10,046 nt of DNA, taken from positions 1 through 10,046 of the forward strand of contig CAYLHB010000022.1 of the NCBI GenBank assembly GCA_964383505.1, given 5' to 3'. The DNA is from CAYLHB01 sp964383505. GTDB lineage: Bacteria > Patescibacteriota > Minisyncoccia > Phycocordibacterales > UBA12088. Both the position numbers and the translations under genes were made by a program. This document shows positions 1 to 5,232 of this stretch, in pieces; the stretch's first letter is position 1; every line of letters begins with the position of its first letter. A model generated the notes under the pieces. That model saw only the letters and a program-made list of their open reading frames with translations, was not told where the DNA came from and ran no database searches.

Positions 1-4
1 AATA

Positions 5-13
5 TGCTACACT
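5..13 (+). promoter_or_regulatory. Extended -10 promoter
   Basis: The sequence TGC-TACACT is an extended -10 element (TGn plus TAnnnT). The same nine bases occur upstream of the genes starting at 983 (minus) and 9289 (plus). No start codon lies 6-8 nt downstream, unlike at the protein genes here, so the transcript starting near position 20 is probably non-coding. The -35 region lies outside the window. Confidence 0.55.
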
Positions 14-19
14 GAAAGT

Positions 20-204
20 CTCAGAAGAGGTGTCTTAAAAAAGGGGTACCTGTCAGGGCTTCTTCTCGAAAAAGGTTCGCGCAAAAGACACAATTTCACC
101 GCATTGATAACCTGTTAGTAACGTGTTCCCATATGCTCGATGCCGAGCTATGACCCGCAAAGCTGAAGGTTGTACAAAAAGAGCGATTCATACCGCTCTT
201 TTTT
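20..204 (+). ncRNA. Candidate structured small RNA, family unknown
   Basis: About 185 nt lie between a good extended -10 element (5-13) and a strong hairpin terminator (176-204), with no convincing ORF between. Pairings visible by eye are GTGTCTT (30-36) with AAGACAC (85-91), CATA-t-GCTCG (130-139) with CGAGCTATG (144-152) as a 9-bp hairpin with one bulge, and AACCT (109-113) with AGGTT (167-171). AGAAGA (23-28) could instead pair with TCTTCT (61-66), so a pseudoknot or alternative fold is possible. It does not match the motifs I know for SRP RNA, tmRNA or RNase P RNA. A 6S-like role is possible from the length but cannot be shown. The transcript is an inference. Confidence 0.4.
176..204. terminator. 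Bidirectional intrinsic terminator
   Basis: AAAAAGAGCG (176-185) pairs perfectly with CGCTCTTTTT (194-203) around an 8-nt loop. The plus-strand transcript ends in six T and the minus-strand transcript in five T. It would end the candidate sRNA on the plus strand. On the minus strand it would end the unit containing tRNA-Arg(GCG) and the small ORF whose stop is at 206-208, directly next to the stem. Confidence 0.85.
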
Positions 205-205
205 G

Positions 206-304
206 CTACTCACCGAACGTCTGTTTAGGAGAGAAGAAGTCCGCAAAATCGTGGTTGTTTACTTTCGGCTCTTTCCCCTGAATTTCCTCCACAAATTTAC
301 ACAT
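206..304 (-). CDS. Possible 32-aa small protein downstream of tRNA-Arg
   Basis: A minus-strand ORF starts at an ATG at 304 and ends with TAG at 206-208, two bases from the shared terminator. The peptide is charged and aromatic with no membrane segment; it begins MCKFVEEIQG and ends SPKQTFGE. The frame stays open upstream of the ATG into the tRNA gene, where a TAA falls in the D arm, but no ATG, GTG or TTG lies between. No Shine-Dalgarno and no well-placed -10 was seen, so it would depend on read-through from the tRNA promoter. It could be a real small gene or the tail of a lost gene. I do not recognise it. Confidence 0.3.
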   Translation of the reverse strand: MCKFVEEIQGKEPKVNNHDFADFFSPKQTFGE

Positions 305-346
305 TGCAGAGGACGGATTGTGGAATAGTGGACTCTTATCTATTTG

Positions 347-418
347 TGCCCCCGCGAGGAATCGAACCTCGATTACGGGATCCGCAATCCCGTGTTCTAT
401 CCATTAAACTACGGGGGC
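347..418 (-). tRNA. tRNA-Arg, anticodon GCG
   Basis: This is a complete 72-nt cloverleaf: acceptor GCCCCCG with CGGGGGC and discriminator A, D arm GTTTAATGGATAGAAC, anticodon stem CGGGA/TCCCG around loop TTGCGGA, and T arm CGAGG-TTCGATT-CCTCG. The anticodon GCG reads CGC and CGU. CCA is not encoded (the genomic bases after the discriminator are CAA), so it must be added after transcription. Most bacteria read these codons with an ACG anticodon converted to ICG by TadA, so a GCG anticodon is worth noting. It has its own promoter at 429-437. Confidence 0.95.
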
Positions 419-428
419 AATGCGACAC

Positions 429-437
429 ACCATACCA
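429..437 (-). promoter_or_regulatory. Promoter of tRNA-Arg(GCG)
   Basis: On the minus strand TGG-TATGGT forms an extended -10 element that ends 10 nt before the mature tRNA 5' end. The hexamer TATGGT is also found before tRNA-Val at 8469-8474. It sits directly downstream of the hairpin at 440-461 that closes the preceding gene. Confidence 0.55.
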
Positions 438-439
438 GA

Positions 440-461
440 AAACGTGCGTTCCCGCACGTTT
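440..461 (-). terminator. Hairpin terminator after the membrane-protein gene
   Basis: A perfect 9-bp stem, AAACGTGCG (440-448) with CGCACGTTT (453-461), encloses a GGAA tetraloop on the minus strand. The T tract after it is short (TTTT, then CTGG), so termination may be partial. It separates the gene ending at 486 from the tRNA-Arg promoter. Confidence 0.6.
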
Positions 462-485
462 GTAAGGCACCATGGACTTATGGGG

Positions 486-983
486 CTAAAACCCCAACCA
501 CTCCATCACGTGGTGGATGAGGGGCTCGTGGAGCTCCTCGTCGGGCAAGAAGTCGAGGAGGAAGTCATGCACATGGTCGGGGTCGATACCCTCGAGTGGA
601 ACGATGATGAGTGGCACAAGAAAGCTTTTGGGCTTCAGAATGAGTTTCGGGGTGCGCTCATGGTGTATCTCGTCAATGTGGAATGCCTCGAGCGACTTAA
701 ACGGGTAGAGCTTGTCGTCAACCCGTATCCCTCGCTGGGTAAGTGCGAAGGAGACCATCGACGGTTCGCGTGCGGCAAAAACCGCGAGCGCAAACCCTCC
801 CACGAGGAGGAGTATCGCGAGGAGAATGTTATTCACGACGAGCGACGCAATAATGCCGGCGAGCACCACGAGCCCGAGTGCCCAAAACCAGTCACTCGAC
901 TTTTCGGTGTGGTTGTACTCAAGCGCCTGCCAGTGTATGGGCTTGCGCAGGGTGTGGTGTGGAGAGTGTGCGGTCGCATCCAT
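486..983 (-). CDS. Conserved two-helix membrane protein of unknown function
   Basis: The protein has 165 residues. A soluble N-terminus of about 30 residues ends in HTEKSSDWFWALG, followed by two adjacent transmembrane helices at about 33-51 and 54-71 with a short NN turn. A cytoplasmic-looking domain follows, with strands including VSFALTQRGIRVDDKLYPF (about 77-95), then a helix rich in D, E and H near the C-terminus. This layout matches a hypothetical family I know from Parcubacteria, with the EKS-DWYWALG entry motif; its function is unknown. ATG 983 is chosen because the longer frame upstream looks non-coding and overlaps the upstream gene, and because TGC-TACACT ends 6 nt before it, implying a leaderless mRNA. 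The nucleotidyltransferase gene ends 19 bases upstream. The role is probably at the membrane; nothing more can be said. Confidence 0.8.
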   Translation of the reverse strand: MDATAHSPHHTLRKPIHWQALEYNHTEKSSDWFWALGLVVLAGIIASLVVNNILLAILLLVGGFALAVFAAREPSMVSFALTQRGIRVDDKLYPFKSLEAFHIDEIHHERTPKLILKPKSFLVPLIIVPLEGIDPDHVHDFLLDFLPDEELHEPLIHHVMEWLGF

Positions 984-989
984 ACATCC

Positions 990-998
990 AGTGTAGCA
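990..998 (-). promoter_or_regulatory. Extended -10 promoter, leaderless start
   Basis: On the minus strand TGC-TACACT ends 6 nt before ATG 983. Transcription would therefore begin at or next to the start codon. It lies in the 19-nt gap after the nucleotidyltransferase stop, so the membrane-protein gene can be expressed independently of the gene upstream. No Shine-Dalgarno is present. Confidence 0.55.
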
Positions 999-1002
999 CG
1001 AG

Positions 1003-1716
1003 CTACGCGAGAGAAGTGAGGGAGTCCACAGGTGAGCGTGCGCGAAGTGCGAGCACTGCTTCTGCTCCGGGGATGTCTTCTGGACGATTGACTGGGTACC
1101 AAAATGTGACACGGGAGATCGCCACAGGGTGTTTTTTCGCATAGGTGTCCACTACCTCGGTGAGGTAGTATTCGCGCCCTTCGGGCAACTCATCGTAGTA
1201 GTCGAATATGGTCGGGTTTAAGACAAGGCCTGCGGCACAGACAAGATTACTGGGAGGGTTCGCGGGCTTCTCCACTACCGTTTCAACGTAGCCCTTCTCA
1301 TTTAGCACAATGACCCCGAAGCGGTGCGGTTCTTCATGCTCGTAGGCAAGTAAGCAAGCGTCGTGCGAGAGTGCACGCTCGATGCTCTCGGTGTCGATGA
1401 GGTCGTCGCCATAGAGGAGGAGGAAGCGACCCGTGAGTAACTCGCGTGCTCGTCGAAGTGCGTCTGCCGTTCCCAACTTTTCCTTTTGCCATACGAACTT
1501 GATAGTTCTCCCCGCAAACTCTCCACCAATGCGGTTGATGAGGTCTTCGCCTCGGTACCCTACCACGAGAATGACCTCTTCAATTGCAGGTGGGAGTGCG
1601 CGGATAATGTGCTCTATGAGCGGCTTGCCTGCAACCTCGACGAGTTGCTTCGGTCTATCGTGTGTCAATGGACGCATGCGCACTCCTTCTCCGGCGCAGA
1701 GGATGACTGCTTGCAT
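1003..1716 (-). CDS. NTP-transferase family sugar-phosphate nucleotidyltransferase
   Basis: This 237-residue protein of the nucleotidyl-transferase superfamily (GlmU N-terminal or RmlA-like) is expected to join a sugar-1-phosphate to an NTP, giving an NDP-sugar and pyrophosphate for cell-envelope glycans. The N-terminal nucleotide-binding signature LCAGEGVRMRPLT (6-18) is followed by RPKQLVEVAGKPLIEH (21-36) with the conserved lysine K23. The metal-binding GDD is at 103-105, EKP at 149-151 and a WYPVNRPEDI segment at 206-215. There is no left-handed beta-helix acetyltransferase domain, so it is a stand-alone uridylyl- or thymidylyl-type enzyme; the exact sugar cannot be told. The start at 1716 rather than 1746 is supported by AAGGAAG 8 nt upstream and by the family start MQAVILCAG. 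A consensus promoter lies at 1749-1776. The membrane-protein gene follows on the same strand. Confidence 0.9.
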   Translation of the reverse strand: MQAVILCAGEGVRMRPLTHDRPKQLVEVAGKPLIEHIIRALPPAIEEVILVVGYRGEDLINRIGGEFAGRTIKFVWQKEKLGTADALRRARELLTGRFLLLYGDDLIDTESIERALSHDACLLAYEHEEPHRFGVIVLNEKGYVETVVEKPANPPSNLVCAAGLVLNPTIFDYYDELPEGREYYLTEVVDTYAKKHPVAISRVTFWYPVNRPEDIPGAEAVLALRARSPVDSLTSLA

Positions 1717-1748
1717 ATACAGAGCTTCCTTTAAGCGATAATGCAACG

Positions 1749-1776
1749 ATTATACCCTGTAGGCTTCATTCGGCAA
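1749..1776 (-). promoter_or_regulatory. Sigma70-type promoter of the nucleotidyltransferase
   Basis: On the minus strand TTGCCG (-35, 1771-1776) and TATAAT (-10, 1749-1754) are separated by 16 bp. This is the best consensus promoter in the window. It precedes a leader of about 25 nt that carries the AAGGAAG ribosome-binding site, in contrast with the leaderless genes nearby. Confidence 0.75.
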
Positions 1777-1803
1777 ATCTTACGGGACGTGGTCGTGGTG
1801 CGG

Positions 1804-1809
1804 TATCAT
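1804..1809 (+). promoter_or_regulatory. Promoter of the methyltransferase gene, leaderless
   Basis: TATCAT sits 7 nt before ATG 1817, preceded by TGCGG as at the pilM promoter. No clear -35 and no Shine-Dalgarno was found. Transcription should begin at the start codon. Confidence 0.45.
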
Positions 1810-1816
1810 AGCACTC

Positions 1817-2398
1817 ATGCGCTTCGGACAATCAACCACCTCACAACTCAGTGACTCTGACACGTGGCTTTTTCTTAAGAACTTTATAAAGAACCCACGA
1901 CGCAATGCCTCGCTCGTGCCTAGCTCGCACGTTGCGACGCGCTCCATACTCAACGGAATAGACTTCTCCGCTATACACGTAGTGGTTGAATTGGGGCCGG
2001 GTAACGGGGAGTTCACCGGTGAAATTTTGCGACGATGCCTACCCGATACCCTTATCATACTTGTTGAAATTGAGGAGTCGTATGTGAAGCGTTTGACGCA
2101 AAAGTATGGTGCGCAAGTGGTGGTGGAGCACGCGGGCGCACACACGCTCGACGAGGTGCTCGAGCGTCATGGCGTGACCCATGTCGATTTGCTTGTTTCC
2201 GGCCTCCCTTTTTTGCCCGAAACGGAGTGCCGCGCACTCCTGGCGACCATTCGTCGGCTCACCGACAGGGGAACGATCTTTCGGTTCTTTACCTACATGC
2301 CTCCTGTCATGACGCGTATCTACCGCACGGTGCCGGTACAGAAAAAGTCGTTCGTGCTCGCTAATGTCCCACCACTGTGGGTCTACGGGGTGAATTGA
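1817..2398 (+). CDS. SAM-dependent methyltransferase, phospholipid N-methyltransferase/KsgA-like
   Basis: The protein has 193 residues and a class I methyltransferase fold. The N-terminus FLKNFIKNPRRNASLVPSS (19-37) resembles the entry region of PmtA-like enzymes (COG3963) and of KsgA relatives. SAM-binding motif I is ELGPGNGEFT (58-67), acidic motif II is VEIE (83-86), and the motif IV position reads LLVSGLPF (125-132). The SGLP form fits PmtA-like proteins better than the NLPY of rRNA dimethylases. The family methylates phosphatidylethanolamine or other small molecules using SAM; the substrate here is not proven and CPR members may differ. The ATG at 1817 follows a -10 hexamer by 7 nt. The gene is convergent with the tspO-like gene, leaving about 20 bases and no obvious terminator. 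Confidence 0.8.
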   Translation: MRFGQSTTSQLSDSDTWLFLKNFIKNPRRNASLVPSSHVATRSILNGIDFSAIHVVVELGPGNGEFTGEILRRCLPDTLIILVEIEESYVKRLTQKYGAQVVVEHAGAHTLDEVLERHGVTHVDLLVSGLPFLPETECRALLATIRRLTDRGTIFRFFTYMPPVMTRIYRTVPVQKKSFVLANVPPLWVYGVN

Positions 2399-2418
2399 GG
2401 GAGAGTACCAACGTCGTT

Positions 2419-2823
2419 CTACACGCTGCGGTTGAGGAAGGTGATGGTGAGCTGGAGCGCGGTCGCAAACGTCACCCACAGGAGGTAGGGAATGTTTGCG
2501 AGCGCCACCAAGCGCAGGTGTGGCCACACGACAACGAGTGCCCACACAAGTGTCGCAAGGACGAGTAAAATATCTATCGTCGCAAGTACGTTATTTTTTA
2601 GGCCGAACTGAAGCAGGGTGAAGGCGAAGTTGAACAGGAGGTTAAGTGCGAAGGGGAGTGCCACGAGCCACGGGAGCTGTCGCGTTGCCGCCTTGATAAA
2701 CACCGTACCGAACGTGACAAAAATAATTGCGTACAGCACGGTCCACACCGGCCCAAAGAGCCAACTTGGAGGAGCCCACGACGGTCTCACTAACTCTCGG
2801 TACCACTCACTAGAAGGACCCAT
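2419..2823 (-). CDS. TspO/MBR family membrane protein
   Basis: This 134-residue, five-helix membrane protein has the family's opening signature, WYRELVRPSWAPPSWLFGPV (7-26). Family members carry aromatic residues at the start and a WAPP turn here. The middle motif NLLFNFAFTLLQFGLKN (61-77) corresponds to the usual N-x-x-W-S-x-x-FFG region with phenylalanine replacing tryptophan. The last helix IPYLLWVTFATALQLTI (111-127) matches the PYL-W-FA-LN motif with glutamine for asparagine. TspO proteins bind porphyrins and sterols and are linked to tetrapyrrole or stress signalling; no tetrapyrrole genes are visible here. Length is normal for the family. The start is supported by TGC-GACAAT ending 6 nt upstream. 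Neighbours give no functional hint. Confidence 0.93.
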   Translation of the reverse strand: MGPSSEWYRELVRPSWAPPSWLFGPVWTVLYAIIFVTFGTVFIKAATRQLPWLVALPFALNLLFNFAFTLLQFGLKNNVLATIDILLVLATLVWALVVVWPHLRLVALANIPYLLWVTFATALQLTITFLNRSV

Positions 2824-2829
2824 GTACGT

Positions 2830-2838
2830 ATTGTCGCA
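2830..2838 (-). promoter_or_regulatory. Extended -10 promoter of the tspO-like gene
   Basis: On the minus strand TGC-GACAAT ends 6 nt before ATG 2823, the same spacing as at the genes starting at 983, 3239 and 3284. The hexamer lacks the initial T, so the assignment rests on the TGn element and the spacing. Confidence 0.4.
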
Positions 2839-2904
2839 CGTTTTTCGTCTGAGCGGGAGTAAATGGTGGCTCTACTAGGAAAAAGCACACGAAGTTTCAA
2901 TCTG

Positions 2905-2989
2905 CGGAGAGGGTGGGATTCGAACCCACGGAAGGTTGCCCTTCAACGGTTTTCAAGACCGCCGCTTTCGACCACTCAGCCACCTCTCC
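2905..2989 (-). tRNA. tRNA-Ser, anticodon UGA
   Basis: This is an 85-nt class II tRNA: acceptor GGAGAGG with CCTCTCC and discriminator G, anticodon stem GCGGT/ACCGT around loop CTTGAAA (anticodon TGA, reading UCN with a preference for UCA), a long variable arm GAAGGGCAACCTTC, and T arm GTGGG-TTCGAAT-CCCAC. CCA is not encoded (CAG follows the discriminator). Short frames over it on the plus strand are spurious. It has its own promoter at 2999-3007. Confidence 0.97.
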
Positions 2990-2998
2990 GTGGCACGG

Positions 2999-3007
2999 AG
3001 TGTATCA
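2999..3007 (-). promoter_or_regulatory. Promoter of tRNA-Ser(UGA)
   Basis: On the minus strand TGA-TACACT forms an extended -10 element that ends 9 nt before the mature tRNA 5' end. It lies between the tRNA and the stop codon at 3024 of the interrupted small gene upstream. Confidence 0.5.
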
Positions 3008-3023
3008 TGAAGCACTCAAAAAC

Positions 3024-3239
3024 TCACTGCTCACTGCGACCATCCTTTTGCTTGGCGACCATGAAGATGTAGATGATTTCAAGGATTGCGAGCGTGTTCA
3101 CCACGAGAATAATGAAGAACCACTAAAACTCGCCTCTACGGGCCGCGAGCCATAGCGCCCACGCTTTCCAGGGAATGGTCCAAAGCATGATGCCGAGGAG
3201 AAAGAGCAACTGTGTATTTGTGAGTGCGAGCTCGGGCAT
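3024..3239 (-). pseudogene. DUF5652-like small membrane protein interrupted by an amber codon
   Basis: The minus strand carries one continuous reading frame of 71 codons plus a TGA stop, broken only by TAG at codon 39 (3123-3125). Before it the product reads MPELALTNTQLLFLLGIMLW, then a helix with PWKAWALW and LAARRGEF. After it come WFFIILVVNTLAIL and EIIYIFMVAKQKDGRSEQ. The pattern WK-x-x-ALW-x-AAR, then WF-x-x-L-x-VNTL-x-ILEI-x-YIF, fits the two-helix DUF5652 family as I remember it, where the TAG position usually holds a polar residue. A single AAG or CAG to TAG change would explain it. The start is fixed by TGG-TACCAT ending 6 nt upstream. TAG is a normal stop elsewhere here, so a recent nonsense mutation is likeliest; read-through or a sequencing error remain possible. 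The function of the family is unknown. Confidence 0.75.
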
Positions 3240-3245
3240 ATCCCC

Positions 3246-3277
3246 ATGGTACCACAACGGCTCTGCTGTGGTATGCT
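3246..3277. promoter_or_regulatory. Back-to-back divergent extended -10 promoters
   Basis: On the minus strand TGG-TACCAT (hexamer at 3246-3251) ends 6 nt before ATG 3239. On the plus strand TGG-TATGCT (hexamer at 3272-3277) ends 6 nt before ATG 3284. The hexamers are only 20 bp apart and form an imperfect inverted repeat GGTACCACA...TGTGGTATGC. Any -35 contact of one promoter would overlap the -10 of the other, so the two probably compete. Confidence 0.6.
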
Positions 3278-3283
3278 CTCCCC

Positions 3284-4072
3284 ATGGCGATAGTGCTCGG
3301 TATAGACTATGGTGAAAAGCGCGTGGGGCTCGCCATTTCAGCGGAGGATGGGACGTTTGCGTTCCCGCTCGCGCTTCTGGCGAACACCAATGAGCTTGTG
3401 CGAGAGGTGGCCTCTGTGGTGCGCGAGCGCAACGTGCACCATATCGTGATGGGTGCTTCCGAAAACCCGCAGGGTGGCGATAACCTCATCAAAGAGCGCA
3501 TCACCCTTTGCGCCGATGCGCTCAAGCGAGCAACTGGTGTTGCGGTGGAGCTCGTGCCCGAGTCGTTTTCAAGCGCGGAAGCTCGCCGTGCATTCGAGGT
3601 GCTCGCACTCTCTCGAGCAACTTCGCTTCCTGCGGTGGATGCGGCCGCGGCGGCAATTATCCTCCAATCGTATCTCGACAAGAGTCGGGCTGCTTCGAGT
3701 GAGGCCCCAGCTCCTGTCGAGAAGAGTGTGTCCGGCACCCCTAAGCTTTCCATAGAAGAATTTAAGCGTATCGAGGTTACGCTTGGAAAAGTGCTCTCCG
3801 CTGAGCCAGTACCCAACACCGACAAACTCCTCAGGCTCTTGGTAGATTTTGGCGAAGCGGCACCGCGTCAGGTGCTTTCCGGCATCGCGCCCCATGTGCC
3901 GGATGTCGCTACCCTTGTGGGACGCACTTTTCCTTTCGTCACCAACCTCGAACCGCGCGTCATTCGCGGGCTCGAGAGCCAAGCGATGATACTCGCCGCA
4001 TCGTGTGAGAGCGGTGAGTTTGCCTTTCTCGAACCATCGATACCACTTCCTCCCGGTACGCGCGTAGTGTGA
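3284..4072 (+). CDS. YqgF/RuvX-like nuclease domain fused to a tRNA-binding domain
   Basis: The protein has 262 residues in two domains. Residues 1-132 match YqgF/RuvX, an RNase H-fold protein implicated in pre-16S rRNA 5' end processing and proposed as a Holliday junction resolvase. GIDYGEKRVGLA (6-17) carries the first acidic residue D8, VPESFSS (91-97) carries E93 where the family usually has DER-x-ST, and VDAAAAAIILQSYL (118-131) carries D119. A linker rich in A, P and S (about 133-153) leads to an OB-fold tRNA-binding domain (about 155-262) like the C-terminus of methionyl-tRNA synthetase and Arc1p/EMAPII: FKRIEVTLGKVLSAEPVPNT, then LSGIAPH and NLEPRVIRGLESQAMILAA. Bacterial YqgF is normally about 140 residues alone, so the fusion is unusual. 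ATG 3284 is chosen from family alignment and the -10 element 6 nt upstream. Binding to structured RNA during rRNA or tRNA processing is an inference. Confidence 0.9.
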   Translation: MAIVLGIDYGEKRVGLAISAEDGTFAFPLALLANTNELVREVASVVRERNVHHIVMGASENPQGGDNLIKERITLCADALKRATGVAVELVPESFSSAEARRAFEVLALSRATSLPAVDAAAAAIILQSYLDKSRAASSEAPAPVEKSVSGTPKLSIEEFKRIEVTLGKVLSAEPVPNTDKLLRLLVDFGEAAPRQVLSGIAPHVPDVATLVGRTFPFVTNLEPRVIRGLESQAMILAASCESGEFAFLEPSIPLPPGTRVV

Positions 4073-4116
4073 TGTACACATCACGGTGCGTAGCGTGCAC
4101 CTCGCTTGGGAGAGGG

Positions 4117-4127
4117 TGCGGTATACT
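4117..4127 (+). promoter_or_regulatory. Promoter of the pilM-pilN-pilO operon
   Basis: TGCGG-TATACT ends 6 nt before an in-frame GTG at 4134, so the operon mRNA is probably leaderless with a GTG start. The TGCGG prefix is shared with the methyltransferase promoter at 1804. A short hairpin, GGTGC with GCACC, lies upstream at about 4085-4101. Confidence 0.6.
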
Positions 4128-4133
4128 TTAGGT

Positions 4134-5231
4134 GTGTCTCGCGTACTTTCACCAGTGCACACAAGTTTTTTTGCGCGCGCATTTCCGCCGCCGCGCTTTC
4201 TCGCAATGCCCGCCGCAGGTATCGATATCTCCGACTACTCCATCAAGTTCATGTCGTTTGAGTTGCGTGGGGGAGGGGTTGAGGTGGCGGCATTCGGTAA
4301 GTTTGATTTGCCGCCCGGCACGGTGGTAAACGGCGATGTGAAGGAACCCGAGGTACTCGCCCAACAGCTCGGAAAGCTCGCCCACGAGCACCGTATTTCT
4401 TTCGCACACCTCTGCCTTCCCGAGGAGCATGCGTACCTCTTTCAGATGGAGGTGCCTCCCGCGAGCGAGGGTGAGCTTGGGCAGATGCTCGAGTTCCACC
4501 TCAAGGAAAACGTGCCACTGGGGCCGGAGGAAGCGATATTCGACTACATTGTGGTAGAGCGACCGAACAATCCTGCATTTGTGAATGTGTCGGTGTACCC
4601 GTCCCAGTTTATCGCCCAGTACATGGAGGTACTGCATGAGGCGAACATCACCCCGCTCTCGCTTGAGATAGAGGGGCAGGCGACCGCGCGGGCACTCGTG
4701 GGACGACAGAATGAGGGCACGCACATCATTGTGGATATCGGGCGCAGTGAGGCGAGCCTCACCATCGTGAGTAGTGGCATCGTCACTTTCACCGCGACGC
4801 TCGAGAACGGGGGCGACAATCTCACGCAGGCGATTGTGAACGGCTTGGGGGTGAGCTACACGGAAGCAGAACGGCTCAAGCGAGAGGTGGGGTTTGTGAA
4901 GACAAAGGAGCACGACAAGCTCTATAAAGTGCTCCTTCCGGTCGTGCAGACACTCGCGGATGCAGTGGAGAAGCATGTGACCTATCACCAGATGCATCGC
5001 ACAGGTTCATCGAGCCGAACGGTACAGCGGCTCATTCTTTCTGGAGGCAATGCGAACATTATTGGCGTGGCGGAGTACTTAGAGAGCGTCCTTTCGATGC
5101 CGGTTGAAATCGGAAATGTGTGGCATAATGTGTACCCGGAGGGTGTGGTGCCACCCATTCACGCCACACAGTCACTTGAGTACGCTACCGCGATAGGCCT
5201 TGCGCTTCGCAGTGTCGTAAGAGGAAGATAG
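4134..5231 (+). CDS. pilM: Type IV pilus assembly protein PilM
   Basis: PilM is the actin-like cytoplasmic ATPase-fold protein that binds the N-terminus of PilN and couples the pilus motor to the inner-membrane platform. This 365-residue protein has the FtsA/actin signatures in order: phosphate 1 GIDISDYSIKFMSFE (29-43), phosphate 2 VDIGRSEASLTIVSSG (200-215) and the adenosine motif LILSGGNANIIGVAEYL (300-316). The NGGD at 225-228 is also typical. GTG 4134 is chosen because a -10 element ends 6 nt before it and because the FFARAFPPPRFLAMPAAGID lead-in looks conserved in CPR PilM proteins. A GTG at 4155 and the ATG at 4206 are alternatives. One base separates its stop from pilN. Confidence 0.93.
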   Translation: MSRVLSPVHTSFFARAFPPPRFLAMPAAGIDISDYSIKFMSFELRGGGVEVAAFGKFDLPPGTVVNGDVKEPEVLAQQLGKLAHEHRISFAHLCLPEEHAYLFQMEVPPASEGELGQMLEFHLKENVPLGPEEAIFDYIVVERPNNPAFVNVSVYPSQFIAQYMEVLHEANITPLSLEIEGQATARALVGRQNEGTHIIVDIGRSEASLTIVSSGIVTFTATLENGGDNLTQAIVNGLGVSYTEAERLKREVGFVKTKEHDKLYKVLLPVVQTLADAVEKHVTYHQMHRTGSSSRTVQRLILSGGNANIIGVAEYLESVLSMPVEIGNVWHNVYPEGVVPPIHATQSLEYATAIGLALRSVVRGR

Positions 5232-5232
5232 T

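Noticed and set aside
150..281. Plus-strand 43-codon frame starting at ATG 150
   Set aside because: It reads through both arms of the strong terminator and has no promoter or ribosome-binding site; it is likely a chance frame.
420..1019. Long plus-strand frame of 199 codons
   Set aside because: It lies antisense to the two-helix membrane-protein gene and runs through its coding and promoter region; the minus-strand protein has clear helices and family features, the plus frame none.
2863..3155. Plus-strand frames containing WDSNPRKVALQRF and GFEPTEGCPST
   Set aside because: These are the well-known false peptides produced by reading across the antisense of tRNA-Ser; the cloverleaf explains the sequence.
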